Source of the DNA: Aliiglaciecola sp. CAU 1673
GTDB taxonomy: Bacteria > Pseudomonadota > Gammaproteobacteria > Enterobacterales > Alteromonadaceae
DNA length: 64,000 nucleotides
Assembly (NCBI RefSeq): GCF_029223185.1
Contig: NZ_JARHUG010000004.1
Span: forward strand, 62,001-126,000
Direction of reading: 5' to 3'
The stretch's first letter is position 1, and each line of letters begins with the position of its first letter. Below the pieces are notes generated by a model, which did not search any database, was not told the DNA's origin, and was given only the letters and a program-made list of their open reading frames with translations. Shown piece by piece: positions 10,086 to 20,114 of the stretch. Made by a program: the position numbers and the translations under genes.

Positions 10086-10142
10086 AACGGTAGATTTTCT
10101 GCTTTCGCAGACACCTTATAAAGGTGTTGAGATTATCCCAGG

Positions 10143-10219
10143 TGGCGGAGCGGACGGGACTCGAACCCGCGACCCCCGGCGTGACAGGCCGGTATTCTAA
10201 CCAACTGAACTACCGCTCC
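10143..10219 (-). tRNA. tRNA-Asp (GUC), copy 2 of the cluster
   Basis: Identical in sequence to the neighbouring copies, 77 nt with encoded CCA. It is separated by 57 bp from the copy at 10009 and by 29 bp from the copy at 10249. Confidence 0.97.
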
Positions 10220-10248
10220 AGCATGGGATATTGTCGATTCAATGGAAG

Positions 10249-10325
10249 TGGCGGAGCGGACGGGACTCGAACCCGCGACCCCCGGCGTGACAGGCCGGTA
10301 TTCTAACCAACTGAACTACCGCTCC
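10249..10325 (-). tRNA. tRNA-Asp (GUC), copy 1 of the cluster
   Basis: First copy after the promoter at 10387-10415. Identical 77-nt gene with GTC anticodon and encoded CCA. Confidence 0.97.
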
Positions 10326-10386
10326 AGTTTTCCATATAAATCAACCAGTTAACACCGGGATACCCCTGTGCTCAACTGCGGCGCAG

Positions 10387-10415
10387 ATGATACGGGTTCA
10401 CCCATAGTGAGTCAA
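10387..10415 (-). promoter_or_regulatory. Promoter of the tRNA-Asp operon
   Basis: Read on the minus strand, TTGACT (10415-10410) and TATCAT (10392-10387) are exactly 17 bp apart. A GC-rich stretch (GCGCCGC) follows the -10, as in stringently controlled stable-RNA promoters. The first tRNA begins about 60 bp downstream. The rest of 10326-10498 holds no gene I can support. Confidence 0.8.
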
Positions 10416-10498
10416 CCTCTTTTTGGCGGGATCGGGGCTATTTATCCCCCTCAATAGATCGTTTGCACTTTTATTGCGCAAGATGATGAAAAAAGGCG

Positions 10499-11947
10499 CT
10501 ACGCAGCCTCTTTTTCCTTCTTCTTTTTGCTTGGAAGCAAGCGAACAATCTTACTCAATACCCCTGTTGTGGGTTTCTTAAGCGTGGTTTCACCTTTGGC
10601 TTTTTTCACCGGCTTGCGCTTACGCAGCATAAACCACCATATCAGACCGCCCCCCACGCACAGTACTAAGGCATTCGCTAACAGCACGATTTGTACTACG
10701 TCCACTTTCTCTTCTGGAGGAGCCTGAGCAAACTCAGCCATACCCTGATCCTCAGGCATGGCTTCATCAATGGCTTGGGCATTATCCATCATCGCGGAAT
10801 CGGCTTCGGCATCATTAAGAGCAGCCTCGCCCTCCTGCCCCGCCGCAGAAGTTTCCTCTGTCAGTCCTCTTAAGCCTGGTTCCTCAGACAGAAAACTAAA
10901 CTCGGGGACATCCAAAATGAATTCCCGACCATTGACGGTGCTGCCATAGGCCGTGATTTTGGCGCGAAATACACCGTACTCGTAGTTAATGACCTCATAA
11001 ATACGAGGTTTATCATTGACTTCGGTAATGGAGAAACTCATGACATCGCCATTGGGATAGCGCAACTTTCCATCAATAAGCAAGGTTGTAATGTCCACCA
11101 AGTCACGGTCGGCATCGATAATCAGTTGATGACGGCCCTGTTCGCCATCATCCAGTACCACTGACCAATTAATGGGTGTCTTATGCAGTACCAACGGCTC
11201 GCCTACCACCTCTCTGGTGTACATGGGAGTGATCAAGCGATAAATCGGTTTCCATTGCCCATCGGCGATAGCGAGATTGAACTGGCCACTGAATACGCCG
11301 TCCATAGGGTATTCATCCATGCCCATGCCATTATCCTCAAACTGCGCCACCATCTGCGAGTCTGCACCAAAATTGGTGTAATCATGATTATTGGTACTGA
11401 CAAATTCCACCGTCAGTTGCACCACATCTCTGAACATATTGTTTTCGATGGGCTTACCGCCATTGGTCAGGTGCGCATTAAGCTTAAGGATCTCGCCTGC
11501 AAGTAGTAAATCCGGCAAGGGATCCACATGCAACTCGATATCGCTCATCACCATTACCCGGCTGTTCGGCAATATCGGCCCAATAGCCTGCCAGGGCCCG
11601 GGCATAGGTTTTTTCAGTTTAATCAGATCAAAGGTGGCATCGTCATACCAATCCACTTTATCGCCATAGTCCCGTCCCTGGAAAATCTTGGAGCCATCGG
11701 GCCTGACTAAAACAATAGGACTGCTGCCATATTCACGAAAAAAAATCAGTGACACCTCATCGATTTCATGATCAATACGAAAACGATTTTTCAGCAGCTG
11801 AATACTGTTCAAATAGCCTTGATCAAGCATGCTGATGGGCGATGGCTGCTCTGCCTTCTCCTTAGCGGGCGCTGCTGTGCCCTCTTGGGCGGCAAGATTG
11901 GCGCTTATCAATAAGCAAAAGGCAACGAGGGCAAATCTGTTCATCAT
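10499..11947 (-). CDS. TIGR03503 family protein
   Basis: An exported protein with a signal peptide (MNRFALVAFCLLISANLAAQ) and one C-terminal transmembrane segment (about residues 440-460) followed by a strongly basic Lys/Arg tail, so it is probably anchored in the inner membrane with a large periplasmic domain. The pattern fits the TIGR03503 family of Shewanella, Vibrio and Alteromonas, of unknown function. The frame opens further upstream, inside dnaQ, but the signal peptide points to the ATG pair at 11947/11944, with GGGAAA just before. That gives about 482 aa and a 7-bp gap from dnaQ, so it is likely co-transcribed. An acidic Ala/Glu/Asp linker precedes the membrane segment. Confidence 0.82.
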   Translation of the reverse strand: MMNRFALVAFCLLISANLAAQEGTAAPAKEKAEQPSPISMLDQGYLNSIQLLKNRFRIDHEIDEVSLIFFREYGSSPIVLVRPDGSKIFQGRDYGDKVDWYDDATFDLIKLKKPMPGPWQAIGPILPNSRVMVMSDIELHVDPLPDLLLAGEILKLNAHLTNGGKPIENNMFRDVVQLTVEFVSTNNHDYTNFGADSQMVAQFEDNGMGMDEYPMDGVFSGQFNLAIADGQWKPIYRLITPMYTREVVGEPLVLHKTPINWSVVLDDGEQGRHQLIIDADRDLVDITTLLIDGKLRYPNGDVMSFSITEVNDKPRIYEVINYEYGVFRAKITAYGSTVNGREFILDVPEFSFLSEEPGLRGLTEETSAAGQEGEAALNDAEADSAMMDNAQAIDEAMPEDQGMAEFAQAPPEEKVDVVQIVLLANALVLCVGGGLIWWFMLRKRKPVKKAKGETTLKKPTTGVLSKIVRLLPSKKKKEKEAA

Positions 11948-11954
11948 TTTCCCA

Positions 11955-12659
11955 TTATTGACGCCAAAGGCAGGGACCTCCCTTTCCTTCGACAATATCG
12001 AGACGACGCTCATGCTGTTCCATTTCATCGGCGCTGGCACGGATAATCTTTAGTGCCGGACGATTGTTATTGAGACGAATAATGCTTTGTTGTCGAGATT
12101 CCTGTCCGGCGTTTTGCTGACCGGACAAATTCAGCGCCGTCTGCCCACCGGTCATCTGCAAATAGACATCGGCGAGGATCTCGGCATCGAGCAAGGCGCC
12201 GTGCAATGTGCGATGGCTGTTGTCGATGCCATAGCGCCGGCACAGGGCATCCAAGTTATTTTTTTGTCCTGGATGTAAATCTTTGGCTAATTGCAGGGTA
12301 TCGAGCACCGTACAAAGACTTTCGGTGTGCTTAACAGGCAGACCTATGAGGGCGAATTCATGGTTCATAAAGCCCACGTCAAAGGGCGCATTGTGGATGA
12401 CCAACTGCGCGCCTTGGATAAACTCGATAAAGTCCTGGGCGACATCTTTAAACAACGGCTTGTCGGTCAGCATCTCATTGGTAATGCCGTGAACTTCTAT
12501 CGCTTCCTGCTCGATTTCACGTTCAGGATTAAGGTACACATGAAAATGGCTACCGGTGAGGCGGCGATTGATCAGTTCAACACAACCGATTTCGATAATT
12601 TTATGTCCCTGCCTGGGATCGATACCGGTGGTTTCGGTATCCAGTACTATCTGTCTCAT
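11955..12659 (-). CDS. dnaQ: DNA polymerase III epsilon subunit
   Basis: The 3'-5' proofreading exonuclease of the replicative polymerase. The DEDDh motifs are present: D7 and E9 in LDTETTGIDP, the second motif HNAPFDVGF and the third HGALLDAEIL. At 234 aa it has the usual length, with a C-terminal polymerase-binding tail that is less conserved. It is divergent from rnhA, the same arrangement as in E. coli, where the two promoters overlap; here 125 bp separate the starts. Confidence 0.96.
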   Translation of the reverse strand: MRQIVLDTETTGIDPRQGHKIIEIGCVELINRRLTGSHFHVYLNPEREIEQEAIEVHGITNEMLTDKPLFKDVAQDFIEFIQGAQLVIHNAPFDVGFMNHEFALIGLPVKHTESLCTVLDTLQLAKDLHPGQKNNLDALCRRYGIDNSHRTLHGALLDAEILADVYLQMTGGQTALNLSGQQNAGQESRQQSIIRLNNNRPALKIIRASADEMEQHERRLDIVEGKGGPCLWRQ

Positions 12660-12784
12660 GCTTTAGGCTCGAATGCTGTACATCGTCTTTGTGATCATTA
12701 TACTGCCCACATCATTTCTGTCTCGCCCTTTATGGATGAGTCTCACTCAGCAACATCACACAGGCAGCCATTGGACGCTAATGC

Positions 12785-13255
12785 ATGAAGAAAATTGATA
12801 TTTATACCGATGGCTCCTGTCTGGGAAATCCTGGTCCTGGCGGCTACGGCGTGGTCATGCAGTATGGCAAACACCTAAAAGAGCTGAGTCAGGGTTACCG
12901 TTTGACCACCAATAACCGTATGGAAATGATGGCGGCAATTGCAGCCTTGCAAGCGCTCAGGGAAAACTGTGACATCCGTTTGTCTACCGACAGTCAATAC
13001 CTGCGCCAGGGGATCAGTCAGTGGATCCACAACTGGCGAAAAAATGGCTGGCGCACCGCCGATAGAAAACCGGTGAAAAATGCCGATCTGTGGCAGCAAC
13101 TGGATCAGCTGGTGCAATCGCACAAAATCGAGTGGTTATGGGTAAAAGGTCACGCTGGTCACCCACAAAATGAGCGCTGTGATGAATTGGCGCGTGTGGC
13201 TGCACAGGGAGACAACCTCATCGAGGATAAGGGCTTCGTTCCTGTCCAGCCCTAA
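12785..13255 (+). CDS. rnhA: Ribonuclease HI
   Basis: Degrades the RNA strand of RNA-DNA hybrids and removes primers and R-loops. The catalytic carboxylates are visible: D9 in YTDGSC, E47 in NNRMEMMA, D69 in STDSQY, and the later Asp in ERCDELA, with the His of VKGHAGH. The length is 156 aa, typical. It is divergent from dnaQ and 6 bp short of the convergent quinone oxidoreductase. Confidence 0.96.
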   Translation: MKKIDIYTDGSCLGNPGPGGYGVVMQYGKHLKELSQGYRLTTNNRMEMMAAIAALQALRENCDIRLSTDSQYLRQGISQWIHNWRKNGWRTADRKPVKNADLWQQLDQLVQSHKIEWLWVKGHAGHPQNERCDELARVAAQGDNLIEDKGFVPVQP

Positions 13256-13261
13256 AAATTA

Positions 13262-14224
13262 CTACCAATATCCCACCATCTTGCCCAGATTTTGATTCCG
13301 CACCATACGTTGGTGCGCTTGTTCCAAATCGCTCACCTTATAAGTGGAGTCAAGAGGGACTTGTAATCTTTGCTGGGCAAAATCCGGCCCATGCTGCGCA
13401 AGCAAATCGGCAACCAAGTGCGCTTTATACTCATCACTGCGATTTCTGAGGGTTGACCCCATCAGCGTCGCCCGTTTCTGCAACAGTCTGCCCATATCAA
13501 ACTCTTGCACTAAGCGTCCGGCCAGCATCGCCAGCTGCACAATACGACCGTCCAAATTTAGGAGTTTCAGATTACTGTTGGTTTGTTTACCACCAACAAT
13601 ATCGACAATGAGATCAACACCTGGCCATTGACCAAGGATTTTTTCAACCACATCCTCAGTGCGGTAGTTGACCAGCAGGTCAGCTCCCAGGGACTGGCAA
13701 AATGCCAGTTTTTCCTGACTTGAGGCAGTCACAGCCACCTTCGCACCCAATACCTTGCAAAGCTGAATAGCGGCGCTGCCCACGCCACTGGCGCCGGCAT
13801 GAATCAGCACTTTTTGACCGGCCACCAGCTGTCCATTTCGAATCAATGCTCCATAGGCGGTCAAAAAAATCTCCGGCAGCCCGGCCGCACTCTGCATGGA
13901 CATGCCATCAGGAATGGGCATCAGTTGAGCGGCTTTGACCCTGACCAACTCGGCATAGCCGCCTCCGGGAACCAAGGCACAGACTTTGTCTCCTGGTTTC
14001 CACCCCGTCACGCCAGCCCCCAATTCGGCCACAGTACCGGCGACTTCCAAGCCCAACACAGGGCTCTCTCCCTTAGGTGGAGGATACTTGCCTTCCCGTT
14101 GCAACAGATCGGCGCGATTAATGCCGAACGCCTCAACGGCAACAATCACTTCCTCCACACCTGCTTCAGGTGCGGGCATCTGTTCAATTCGAAGTGTCCC
14201 TGACTGATAGTCAATAAAACGCAT
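13262..14224 (-). CDS. NAD(P)H quinone oxidoreductase, zinc-independent MDR family (PIG3-like)
   Basis: Medium-chain dehydrogenase/reductase of the quinone oxidoreductase group; the closest theme is the tumour-protein-p53-inducible PIG3-like branch. The cofactor loop is HAGASGVGSAAIQL near residue 143, with the GroES-like fold before it (GINRADLLQREGKYPPPKGE, GLEVAGTVAELG). Catalytic zinc Cys/His ligands of alcohol dehydrogenases are absent, as expected for the group. Its start overlaps the acylphosphatase stop as TAATG, so the two genes form an operon. The substrate is not determinable from sequence. Confidence 0.85.
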   Translation of the reverse strand: MRFIDYQSGTLRIEQMPAPEAGVEEVIVAVEAFGINRADLLQREGKYPPPKGESPVLGLEVAGTVAELGAGVTGWKPGDKVCALVPGGGYAELVRVKAAQLMPIPDGMSMQSAAGLPEIFLTAYGALIRNGQLVAGQKVLIHAGASGVGSAAIQLCKVLGAKVAVTASSQEKLAFCQSLGADLLVNYRTEDVVEKILGQWPGVDLIVDIVGGKQTNSNLKLLNLDGRIVQLAMLAGRLVQEFDMGRLLQKRATLMGSTLRNRSDEYKAHLVADLLAQHGPDFAQQRLQVPLDSTYKVSDLEQAHQRMVRNQNLGKMVGYW

Positions 14225-14496
14225 TACTTCACCACAAAGCCAAGCGGCTCTTCCTGGAACAATTCCTCAACGGCCAGTTGTGTTACTTCAGCATTAGGCG
14301 GTCCTTCTTTAAGAAACTGCAGCAAACTGTCGAGTCGATCCCTGGCACCGCAAGCCAGTACTTCCACCGAACCATCAGACAGATTCTTGGCATAACCACT
14401 AATGCCCAGAGCTTGGGCTTGTTGCTGGGTACTTTTGCGAAAAAACACCCCTTGCACCTTGCCTTTTACTCTTACTTTGATGCACTGCTTCGCCAT
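14224..14496 (-). CDS. acyP: Acylphosphatase
   Basis: Small (90 aa) enzyme that hydrolyses carboxyl-phosphate bonds. The active-site loop VKGKVQGVFFRKST carries the catalytic Arg, and the catalytic Asn lies in GYAKNLSDGSVEV. A strong SD (GGAGGT) sits 4 nt before the ATG. It overlaps the downstream oxidoreductase start by 1 nt. Confidence 0.93.
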   Translation of the reverse strand: MAKQCIKVRVKGKVQGVFFRKSTQQQAQALGISGYAKNLSDGSVEVLACGARDRLDSLLQFLKEGPPNAEVTQLAVEELFQEEPLGFVVK

Positions 14497-14618
14497 GGCG
14501 ACCTCCTTTGTGGCCTCAGTAACACGTTTTCTTATGTTATTAAACCAACCGGGGACTCATATCCTTTCGCAATTAGGGTAAAATGCCCGCCGTTTTTTTG
14601 GATTACCTGGATCATGCT

Positions 14619-15806
14619 ATGCCATCCACTTTGATATTGCATCCCGAGCGCGATAAATCCCTGTTGCGTCGTCATCCCTGGATTTTTGCCAGCGCCATCA
14701 AATCGCAAAAAGGTCGGGCTCGATTAGGCGATACGGTGGATATTCTCAATCATGAGGGTAAATGGTTGGCCCGGGGCGCCTGGTCGCCACACTCACAGAT
14801 CCAGGCCCGGGTATGGACTTTCAAAGAAGACGAAGTGATCGACAACGCCTTCTTCCTGCGCCGTATTCAAAGCGCTTGGGAAGGCCGTCAGGAACTGATT
14901 GCCCGCCAGGGACTCACAGGCTGTCGCGTGGTTGCTGCGGAATCTGACGGACTACCAGGAGTCACTATCGACAAGTACGCCGACTTGCTGGTCTGCCAGC
15001 TATTAAGCGCCGGGGCAGAAAAGCATCGCGACAAGATCCTTTGGGCCTTGGATAAGCTGTTCCCCGAATGTGCCATTTATGAGCGCTCCGATGTGGCCGT
15101 CAGGCAAAAAGAAGGGTTGGAGCTACTGGTGCAAATGCACAAAGGCAAGTTGCCGGAAGAAGTGATTATTGAAGAAAACGGCGTAAAGATCCTGGTTAAT
15201 CCGGCGCAGGGCCATAAAACAGGTTTTTATCTGGATCAGCGCGATAACCGTGCGGTTGCCGCGCGCTATGCCAAAGACAGACGGGTGTTAAATTGTTTTA
15301 GTTACACCGGCACTTTTGGCAGCTACGCCCTGGCAGGCGGTGCCCGCCATGTGACCAATCTGGACGTGTCAGACAGCGCCCTTACCCTGGCCAGGCGTAA
15401 TCTTCAGATCAACCAACTGGACGAAAGTCGCAGTGACTTTATCAATGCCGATGTATTTGATGCCCTTCGCAAGTACCATCAGGATGGGCAACAGTTCGAT
15501 CAGATTATCCTCGACCCGCCGAAGTTTGTGGAAAGTAAGGCTAATTTGACCCGCGCCTGTCGTGGCTATAAAGATATTAACCTGTATGCGATGCAGATCC
15601 TGTCGCCCGGCGGTATCCTCTGCACCTTTTCCTGCTCAGGACTGATGCCGACCGAACTTTTCCATAAAGTGGTAGCAGATGCGGCGCTGGACGCAGGCCG
15701 CGACGTGCAATTTCTGGAAAGATTAAGCCAGGCCCCCGACCACCCGGTGGCCAGCAGCTACCCTGAAGGTTATTACCTGAAAGGCTTGGTTTGCAGGGTG
15801 CTTTAA
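14619..15806 (+). CDS. rlmI: 23S rRNA (cytosine-1962-C5)-methyltransferase
   Basis: Methylates C1962 of 23S rRNA with S-adenosylmethionine. An N-terminal PUA domain ([21 protein letters not shown]) is followed by the EEHEE-like linker and a Rossmann methyltransferase domain with [10 protein letters not shown] (motif I) and [10 protein letters not shown] (motif IV). A catalytic Cys is likely in the TFSCSG segment. The frame opens at 14583, but the PUA start and the family length (395 aa against 396 in E. coli) support the ATG at 14619. Its 3' end overlaps the convergent PilZ gene by 4 bp. Confidence 0.94.
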   Translation: MPSTLILHPERDKSLLRRHPWIFASAIKSQKGRARLGDTVDILNHEGKWLARGAWSPHSQIQARVWTFKEDEVIDNAFFLRRIQSAWEGRQELIARQGLTGCRVVAAESDGLPGVTIDKYADLLVCQLLSAGAEKHRDKILWALDKLFPECAIYERSDVAVRQKEGLELLVQMHKGKLPEEVIIEENGVKILVNPAQGHKTGFYLDQRDNRAVAARYAKDRRVLNCFSYTGTFGSYALAGGARHVTNLDVSDSALTLARRNLQINQLDESRSDFINADVFDALRKYHQDGQQFDQIILDPPKFVESKANLTRACRGYKDINLYAMQILSPGGILCTFSCSGLMPTELFHKVVADAALDAGRDVQFLERLSQAPDHPVASSYPEGYYLKGLVCRVL

Positions 15807-16102
15807 CTCATCTCAATGATCTCGACACCGACCAGGTAACTGTTGTCGGTGCCGGGCGTGCAGCGAACCACCCGCGCTTTGGCATTGAGAGACGGGATCT
15901 GGCTGTTGGTAGATTCCAGCGATGCCTGCACCAAAGTACCGGGCTCTATGGACTCTTCCACCTCAAAGGACATGCCAGTGGCACTCAGATCTCTGCAAAT
16001 CGCCGACAGACTGCGACTTGACTCATCGTCTGTCAGGCGCAGTTCGCAGGCCGCATTGACCATCATCCTAAAAAAATCACGCTTGTCATCATAGCCGAGC
16101 AT
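15803..16102 (-). CDS. PilZ domain protein, putative c-di-GMP receptor
   Basis: A 99-residue single-domain protein. It shows the two parts of the c-di-GMP site, an RxxxR motif (RDFFR) near the N terminus and a DxSxxG motif (DLSATG) about 40 residues later. An effector role downstream of c-di-GMP is inferred; no partner gene is adjacent. The ATG at 16102 follows a clear GGGGAAG ribosome site. A longer in-frame extension to 16276 is rejected as it would overlap hrpA and lacks homology-like character. Confidence 0.85.
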   Translation of the reverse strand: MLGYDDKRDFFRMMVNAACELRLTDDESSRSLSAICRDLSATGMSFEVEESIEPGTLVQASLESTNSQIPSLNAKARVVRCTPGTDNSYLVGVEIIEMS

Positions 16103-16173
16103 TTGCTTCCCCTTGCTTCTGGCTTGGTTGCCATCTGTTATATTGCGGCCCATTGCCGATGTCAAACAAAACT

Positions 16174-19100
16174 CTAGCACTGTTCCAAATGGTTTTGGAT
16201 ACGCTTTTCCGATATTGGGTATGCTGTACCCAATTGCTGAGCAAAAAGGGATACGCGCAGTTCTTGCAACATCCATTTGACCTCTGCCAGAGCCACAGGC
16301 ACAGGCTGACCCTTTGGCAATTTATTCAACTTTGCCTGCCAGGCGGCTTCCACCTTTTGCAAAACCAGTTGGTGTTGCCGATCGCGGTTTGGATCGATAG
16401 GCAGTTTTTCCAGGCGCTTGGCAATGGCTTGCAGATAACGATTCCAATCATCCAGGCGTTTCACGCCGATGTCGCTGACAAATCCGGGGTACACCAGCTG
16501 CGCCAGATTGGCTTTAATATCCCCCACTGCGTTAATCATGTTCAGCGGCACGTTACCTTTGGTCTTTTTATGGATTTCGTGGGCCAGAGTCAGGCCCTTT
16601 TCCACCTTAAGCGCAATAGACAACACCTGCTCGTTAAGCTCGGCACGCACTTTATCCCTTAACGAATTAAAAGCCTGAGGATCTCTAATTAATGCCGCTT
16701 CGCCGACCAGGGCATCCACCGCGGCAGCAATACAGTCATCGATAAGGGCTTGCACCTGGCCAAAAGGATTAAAATACAACCCCAGCTTGGCCTTGTTGGG
16801 TAATTTATCCTGCAGGTACTTAATCGGTGAGGGCAGATTCAATAACAGCATGCGCCGAAGCCCTTTGCCGTGGGCATCATCGGCTAAGTGCGGCTGGTCA
16901 AACAGACGGATAGCCACCTTGCCCTTATCATCCACCAGCGCCGGATAGGCTTTTACCTCATAGCTGCCCTGCTTATTGATGTATTCACGCTCAAGGGCAC
17001 CAAAGCTCCAGTCGTCCAGGCCAGATTGCTCCAGCTCAGGGCTTGCTGCCTGCGACAGGGTTTGTTTCACCTTACCCTGCAGTTTTTGTTGCAGCAGGTG
17101 TAAATCTCGACCTTGGGCGACCATCTTGCCCTTTTCATCCAGGACTTTGAAATTCATCTTTAAGTGGGCAGGAAGCTCGGCCAAAGCCCATTCATCGGCG
17201 GTGATCTCAACACCGGTCATTTTCTTTAACTTGGCGCTCAGTGACTCTAAAAAGGGACTCTCATCCTGCGACAATGAAGATGCACAAGCCTTGGCGTAAT
17301 CTGGTGCCGGGACAAAATTCTTGCGTAATCTTTTGGGCAAGGATTTGATCAAATGCACAATCAACTCTTCACGAAGCCCTGGCACTAACCAATCAAAACC
17401 ATTGGCTTGCAATTGATTTAAAATCGGCAGAGGCACTAACAGGCTCACCCCGTCATCCTCATCCTTGGGTTCAAAGTGATAACTTAACGCCAATGTCAGG
17501 TTGCCTTGCCGCCATTTTTCCGGGTAATCCAGTTCACTGATATGACTGGCATCCTGGCGCATCAGGTCTTGTTCACTAAACTGCAGCAGGCTTGGGTCTT
17601 TTTGCTTTTGCCACCACTTACGAAAGCTTGCTTCTGAACAAATGTCATGGGGCAGCCGATGCTCGTAAAAGGCCACCAGATCTTCTTCATCGACCAGAAT
17701 GTCCCGGCGCCGACATTTTGCTTCGAGGGTTTCCACGGCATCCATCAGAAGCGCATTGTGGGTCAGAAAATCGAAATTCAGCTTGGTATCCAGATGCACC
17801 AGCGCTTCGCGGATAAAGATTTCACGGCTGGTTTTGCCATCGATGCGACCATATTGCACCTTTCGGCTGGTCACAATATCCAATCCAAACAAGCTCACCC
17901 GTTCGTTGGCGAGCACCGCGCCTTGCTTTTTCGACCAATGGGGCTCTGAATAATGACGCTTGATTAAATGCCCAGCCAAGGCTTCCAACCAGGCGGGATC
18001 AATCTTAGCCACACTTCTGGCAAAAAGACGCGAAGTTTCCACCAACTCTGCCGCCATCACCCATTTGGGCGGATGCTTAGCCAATCCCGACGCCGGGAAT
18101 ATCAAAAATCGACTGTTACGCGCGCCCAGGTATTCGCGCTCCTTATCTTTAAAGCCGATATGTGAGAGCAAGCCGCTGGCGATGGCTTGGTGAATAGCAT
18201 CATAATCAGAAGGTTCACTGTTCACCCTAAAGCCCAAATCCACAATGGCTTGCTTAAGCTGACTGACAATGTCCTGCCATTCGCGCATGCGCAGATAATT
18301 CAGATAATGGGTCTTACACCATTTTTTCAGCTGATTGGCCGTTAGCTGCTTCTGTTGTTCACGAAAAAGTTGCCACAGGCGCAAAAAGGAGAGGAAATCT
18401 GACTCTTTTTCCTGAAACTGGCTATGGGCTTCATCGGCGGCCTGACGTTTATCATGTGGCCTTTCTCTGGGGTCCTGAATACTGAGTGCCGCCCCAATCA
18501 CTATCAGCTCGCTCAAACAATTGAGCCTGGCTGCTTCCACCATCATTCGCGCGTAGCGTGGATCGACCGGTAATCTTGCTATCTGCCGACCAATGGGCGT
18601 CAATACGGCGCGCTGACGTCCTTTACCTGCAGCGGTAGCACCGAGCTCCTGCAGCAGGGTGAAACCGTCGTTGATATGGCGCGAATCCGGCGCTTCCACA
18701 AAGGGAAAAGCTTCCATATCGCCTAACCCCAGGGACAGCATCTGCAAAATGACCGATGCCAGATTGGTGCGCAGGATCTCGGGATCGGTAAATTCCGGAC
18801 GGCCCAGATAATCCTCTTCGCTATACAAGCGAATACAAATCCCCTCGGATACCCGGCCACAGCGTCCGGCCCGCTGATTGGCAGAGGCTTGCGAGACTGC
18901 CTCGATAGGAAGTCTCTGTACTTTACTGCGATAGCTATAGCGCGACAGCCTGGCAAAACCGGGGTCGATCACATACTTGATGCCAGGCACCGTCAATGAG
19001 GTCTCTGCCACGTTGGTGGCAAGTACAATGCGCCGGCCGGCATGAGGTGCGAAGATCCGGTTCTGCTCTGCTGCCGATAATCTGGCATAAAGTGGCAGCA

Positions 19101-20022
19101 CTTCAGTTGCTTTCCATTGCTGACGCTTAAGCCCTTCTGCGGTATCGCGAATTTCCCGCTCACCGGCCAAAAACACCAAAATATCGCCCTGACTTTCCCG
19201 ACCGAGCTCATCCACTGCATCAATAATGGCTTGCAACTGATCTCTGTCGCTGTCGTTATCTTCCTGCACAGGGCGATAGCGGATCTCCACCGGATAGGTT
19301 CGTCCACTCACCTGGATAATGGGCGCATTTTCGAAATGTTTAGAGAAGCGCTCAGGATCGATGGTGGCGCTGGTAATGATAAGCTTCAGATCCGGACGTT
19401 TGGGCAAGAGTTGTTTAAGGTAGCCCAAGATAAAATCGATATTGAGGCTGCGCTCGTGAGCCTCATCAATGATCAGGGTGTCATATTGATTAAGAAATCT
19501 GTCCTGCTGTATCTCGGCAAGCAGAATACCGTCAGTCATTAACTTCACATAGGTGCTGTCGCTGACCTGATCAGTAAAGCGCACCTTATAGCCCACAGCC
19601 TGGCCAAGTTCGGTGTTCAGCTCCTCTGCAATCCGGTTGGCAACACTTCTGGCCGCCAGTCGCCTGGGTTGACTATGCCCAATCAGCCCGGCGACTCCGC
19701 GTCCCAGTTCCAGGCAGATTTTGGGCAACTGCGTGGTCTTCCCCGATCCGGTCTCCCCGGCAATAATCACTACCTGATTATCGGCAATAGCCTTGGCAAT
19801 CTCGTCTTTGTGTTCGCTAACCGGTAAAGGCGGATACTCAAACTTTGGTTTGGCCGCTAATCTGGCTTCATAACGTGCAACCGACTGCGCTATTTGGGCC
19901 TCGAGCTTGGAGATGGCCTGGGCATCGTCTTTGCCTTGCAGTTGACGTAAGTGGCGCCAAAAGCGATGACGCTCTGCGCTCATGCAGCGTGATATCTGTG
20001 CCTTGAGAGAATCTTTATGCAA
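16174..20022 (-). CDS. hrpA: ATP-dependent RNA helicase HrpA
   Basis: A 1282-residue DEAH/RHA-type helicase. In E. coli HrpA rescues stalled ribosomes and affects mRNA processing. Motif I is GETGSGKTTQLP (about residue 90), motif II DEAHERS, motif III SATIDPERF, then the ratchet and OB-like regions, followed by the long DUF3418 C-terminal domain typical of HrpA. Length agrees with the E. coli protein (1300 aa). It stands alone, 92 bp downstream of a CBS-domain gene on the same strand. Confidence 0.95.
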   Translation of the reverse strand: MHKDSLKAQISRCMSAERHRFWRHLRQLQGKDDAQAISKLEAQIAQSVARYEARLAAKPKFEYPPLPVSEHKDEIAKAIADNQVVIIAGETGSGKTTQLPKICLELGRGVAGLIGHSQPRRLAARSVANRIAEELNTELGQAVGYKVRFTDQVSDSTYVKLMTDGILLAEIQQDRFLNQYDTLIIDEAHERSLNIDFILGYLKQLLPKRPDLKLIITSATIDPERFSKHFENAPIIQVSGRTYPVEIRYRPVQEDNDSDRDQLQAIIDAVDELGRESQGDILVFLAGEREIRDTAEGLKRQQWKATEVLPLYARLSAAEQNRIFAPHAGRRIVLATNVAETSLTVPGIKYVIDPGFARLSRYSYRSKVQRLPIEAVSQASANQRAGRCGRVSEGICIRLYSEEDYLGRPEFTDPEILRTNLASVILQMLSLGLGDMEAFPFVEAPDSRHINDGFTLLQELGATAAGKGRQRAVLTPIGRQIARLPVDPRYARMMVEAARLNCLSELIVIGAALSIQDPRERPHDKRQAADEAHSQFQEKESDFLSFLRLWQLFREQQKQLTANQLKKWCKTHYLNYLRMREWQDIVSQLKQAIVDLGFRVNSEPSDYDAIHQAIASGLLSHIGFKDKEREYLGARNSRFLIFPASGLAKHPPKWVMAAELVETSRLFARSVAKIDPAWLEALAGHLIKRHYSEPHWSKKQGAVLANERVSLFGLDIVTSRKVQYGRIDGKTSREIFIREALVHLDTKLNFDFLTHNALLMDAVETLEAKCRRRDILVDEEDLVAFYEHRLPHDICSEASFRKWWQKQKDPSLLQFSEQDLMRQDASHISELDYPEKWRQGNLTLALSYHFEPKDEDDGVSLLVPLPILNQLQANGFDWLVPGLREELIVHLIKSLPKRLRKNFVPAPDYAKACASSLSQDESPFLESLSAKLKKMTGVEITADEWALAELPAHLKMNFKVLDEKGKMVAQGRDLHLLQQKLQGKVKQTLSQAASPELEQSGLDDWSFGALEREYINKQGSYEVKAYPALVDDKGKVAIRLFDQPHLADDAHGKGLRRMLLLNLPSPIKYLQDKLPNKAKLGLYFNPFGQVQALIDDCIAAAVDALVGEAALIRDPQAFNSLRDKVRAELNEQVLSIALKVEKGLTLAHEIHKKTKGNVPLNMINAVGDIKANLAQLVYPGFVSDIGVKRLDDWNRYLQAIAKRLEKLPIDPNRDRQHQLVLQKVEAAWQAKLNKLPKGQPVPVALAEVKWMLQELRVSLFAQQLGTAYPISEKRIQNHLEQC

Positions 20023-20114
20023 ACGAATAGGACCTGCAGCGATTTGCGAAGGCGCAGATCCTAGAAGAAGGCGGAGAAGATTTCCACCATTGTAAGAGGT
20101 TGAAAAACTTGCCC

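Noticed and set aside
10124-10306. Open frame across the tRNA-Asp spacer on the plus strand
   Set aside because: It is the antisense reading of tRNA-Asp genes (typical translation contains GLEPATPGV...), a well-known spurious protein.
12291-12788. 165-codon plus-strand frame opposite dnaQ
   Set aside because: Shadow of dnaQ, whose catalytic motifs are on the minus strand.
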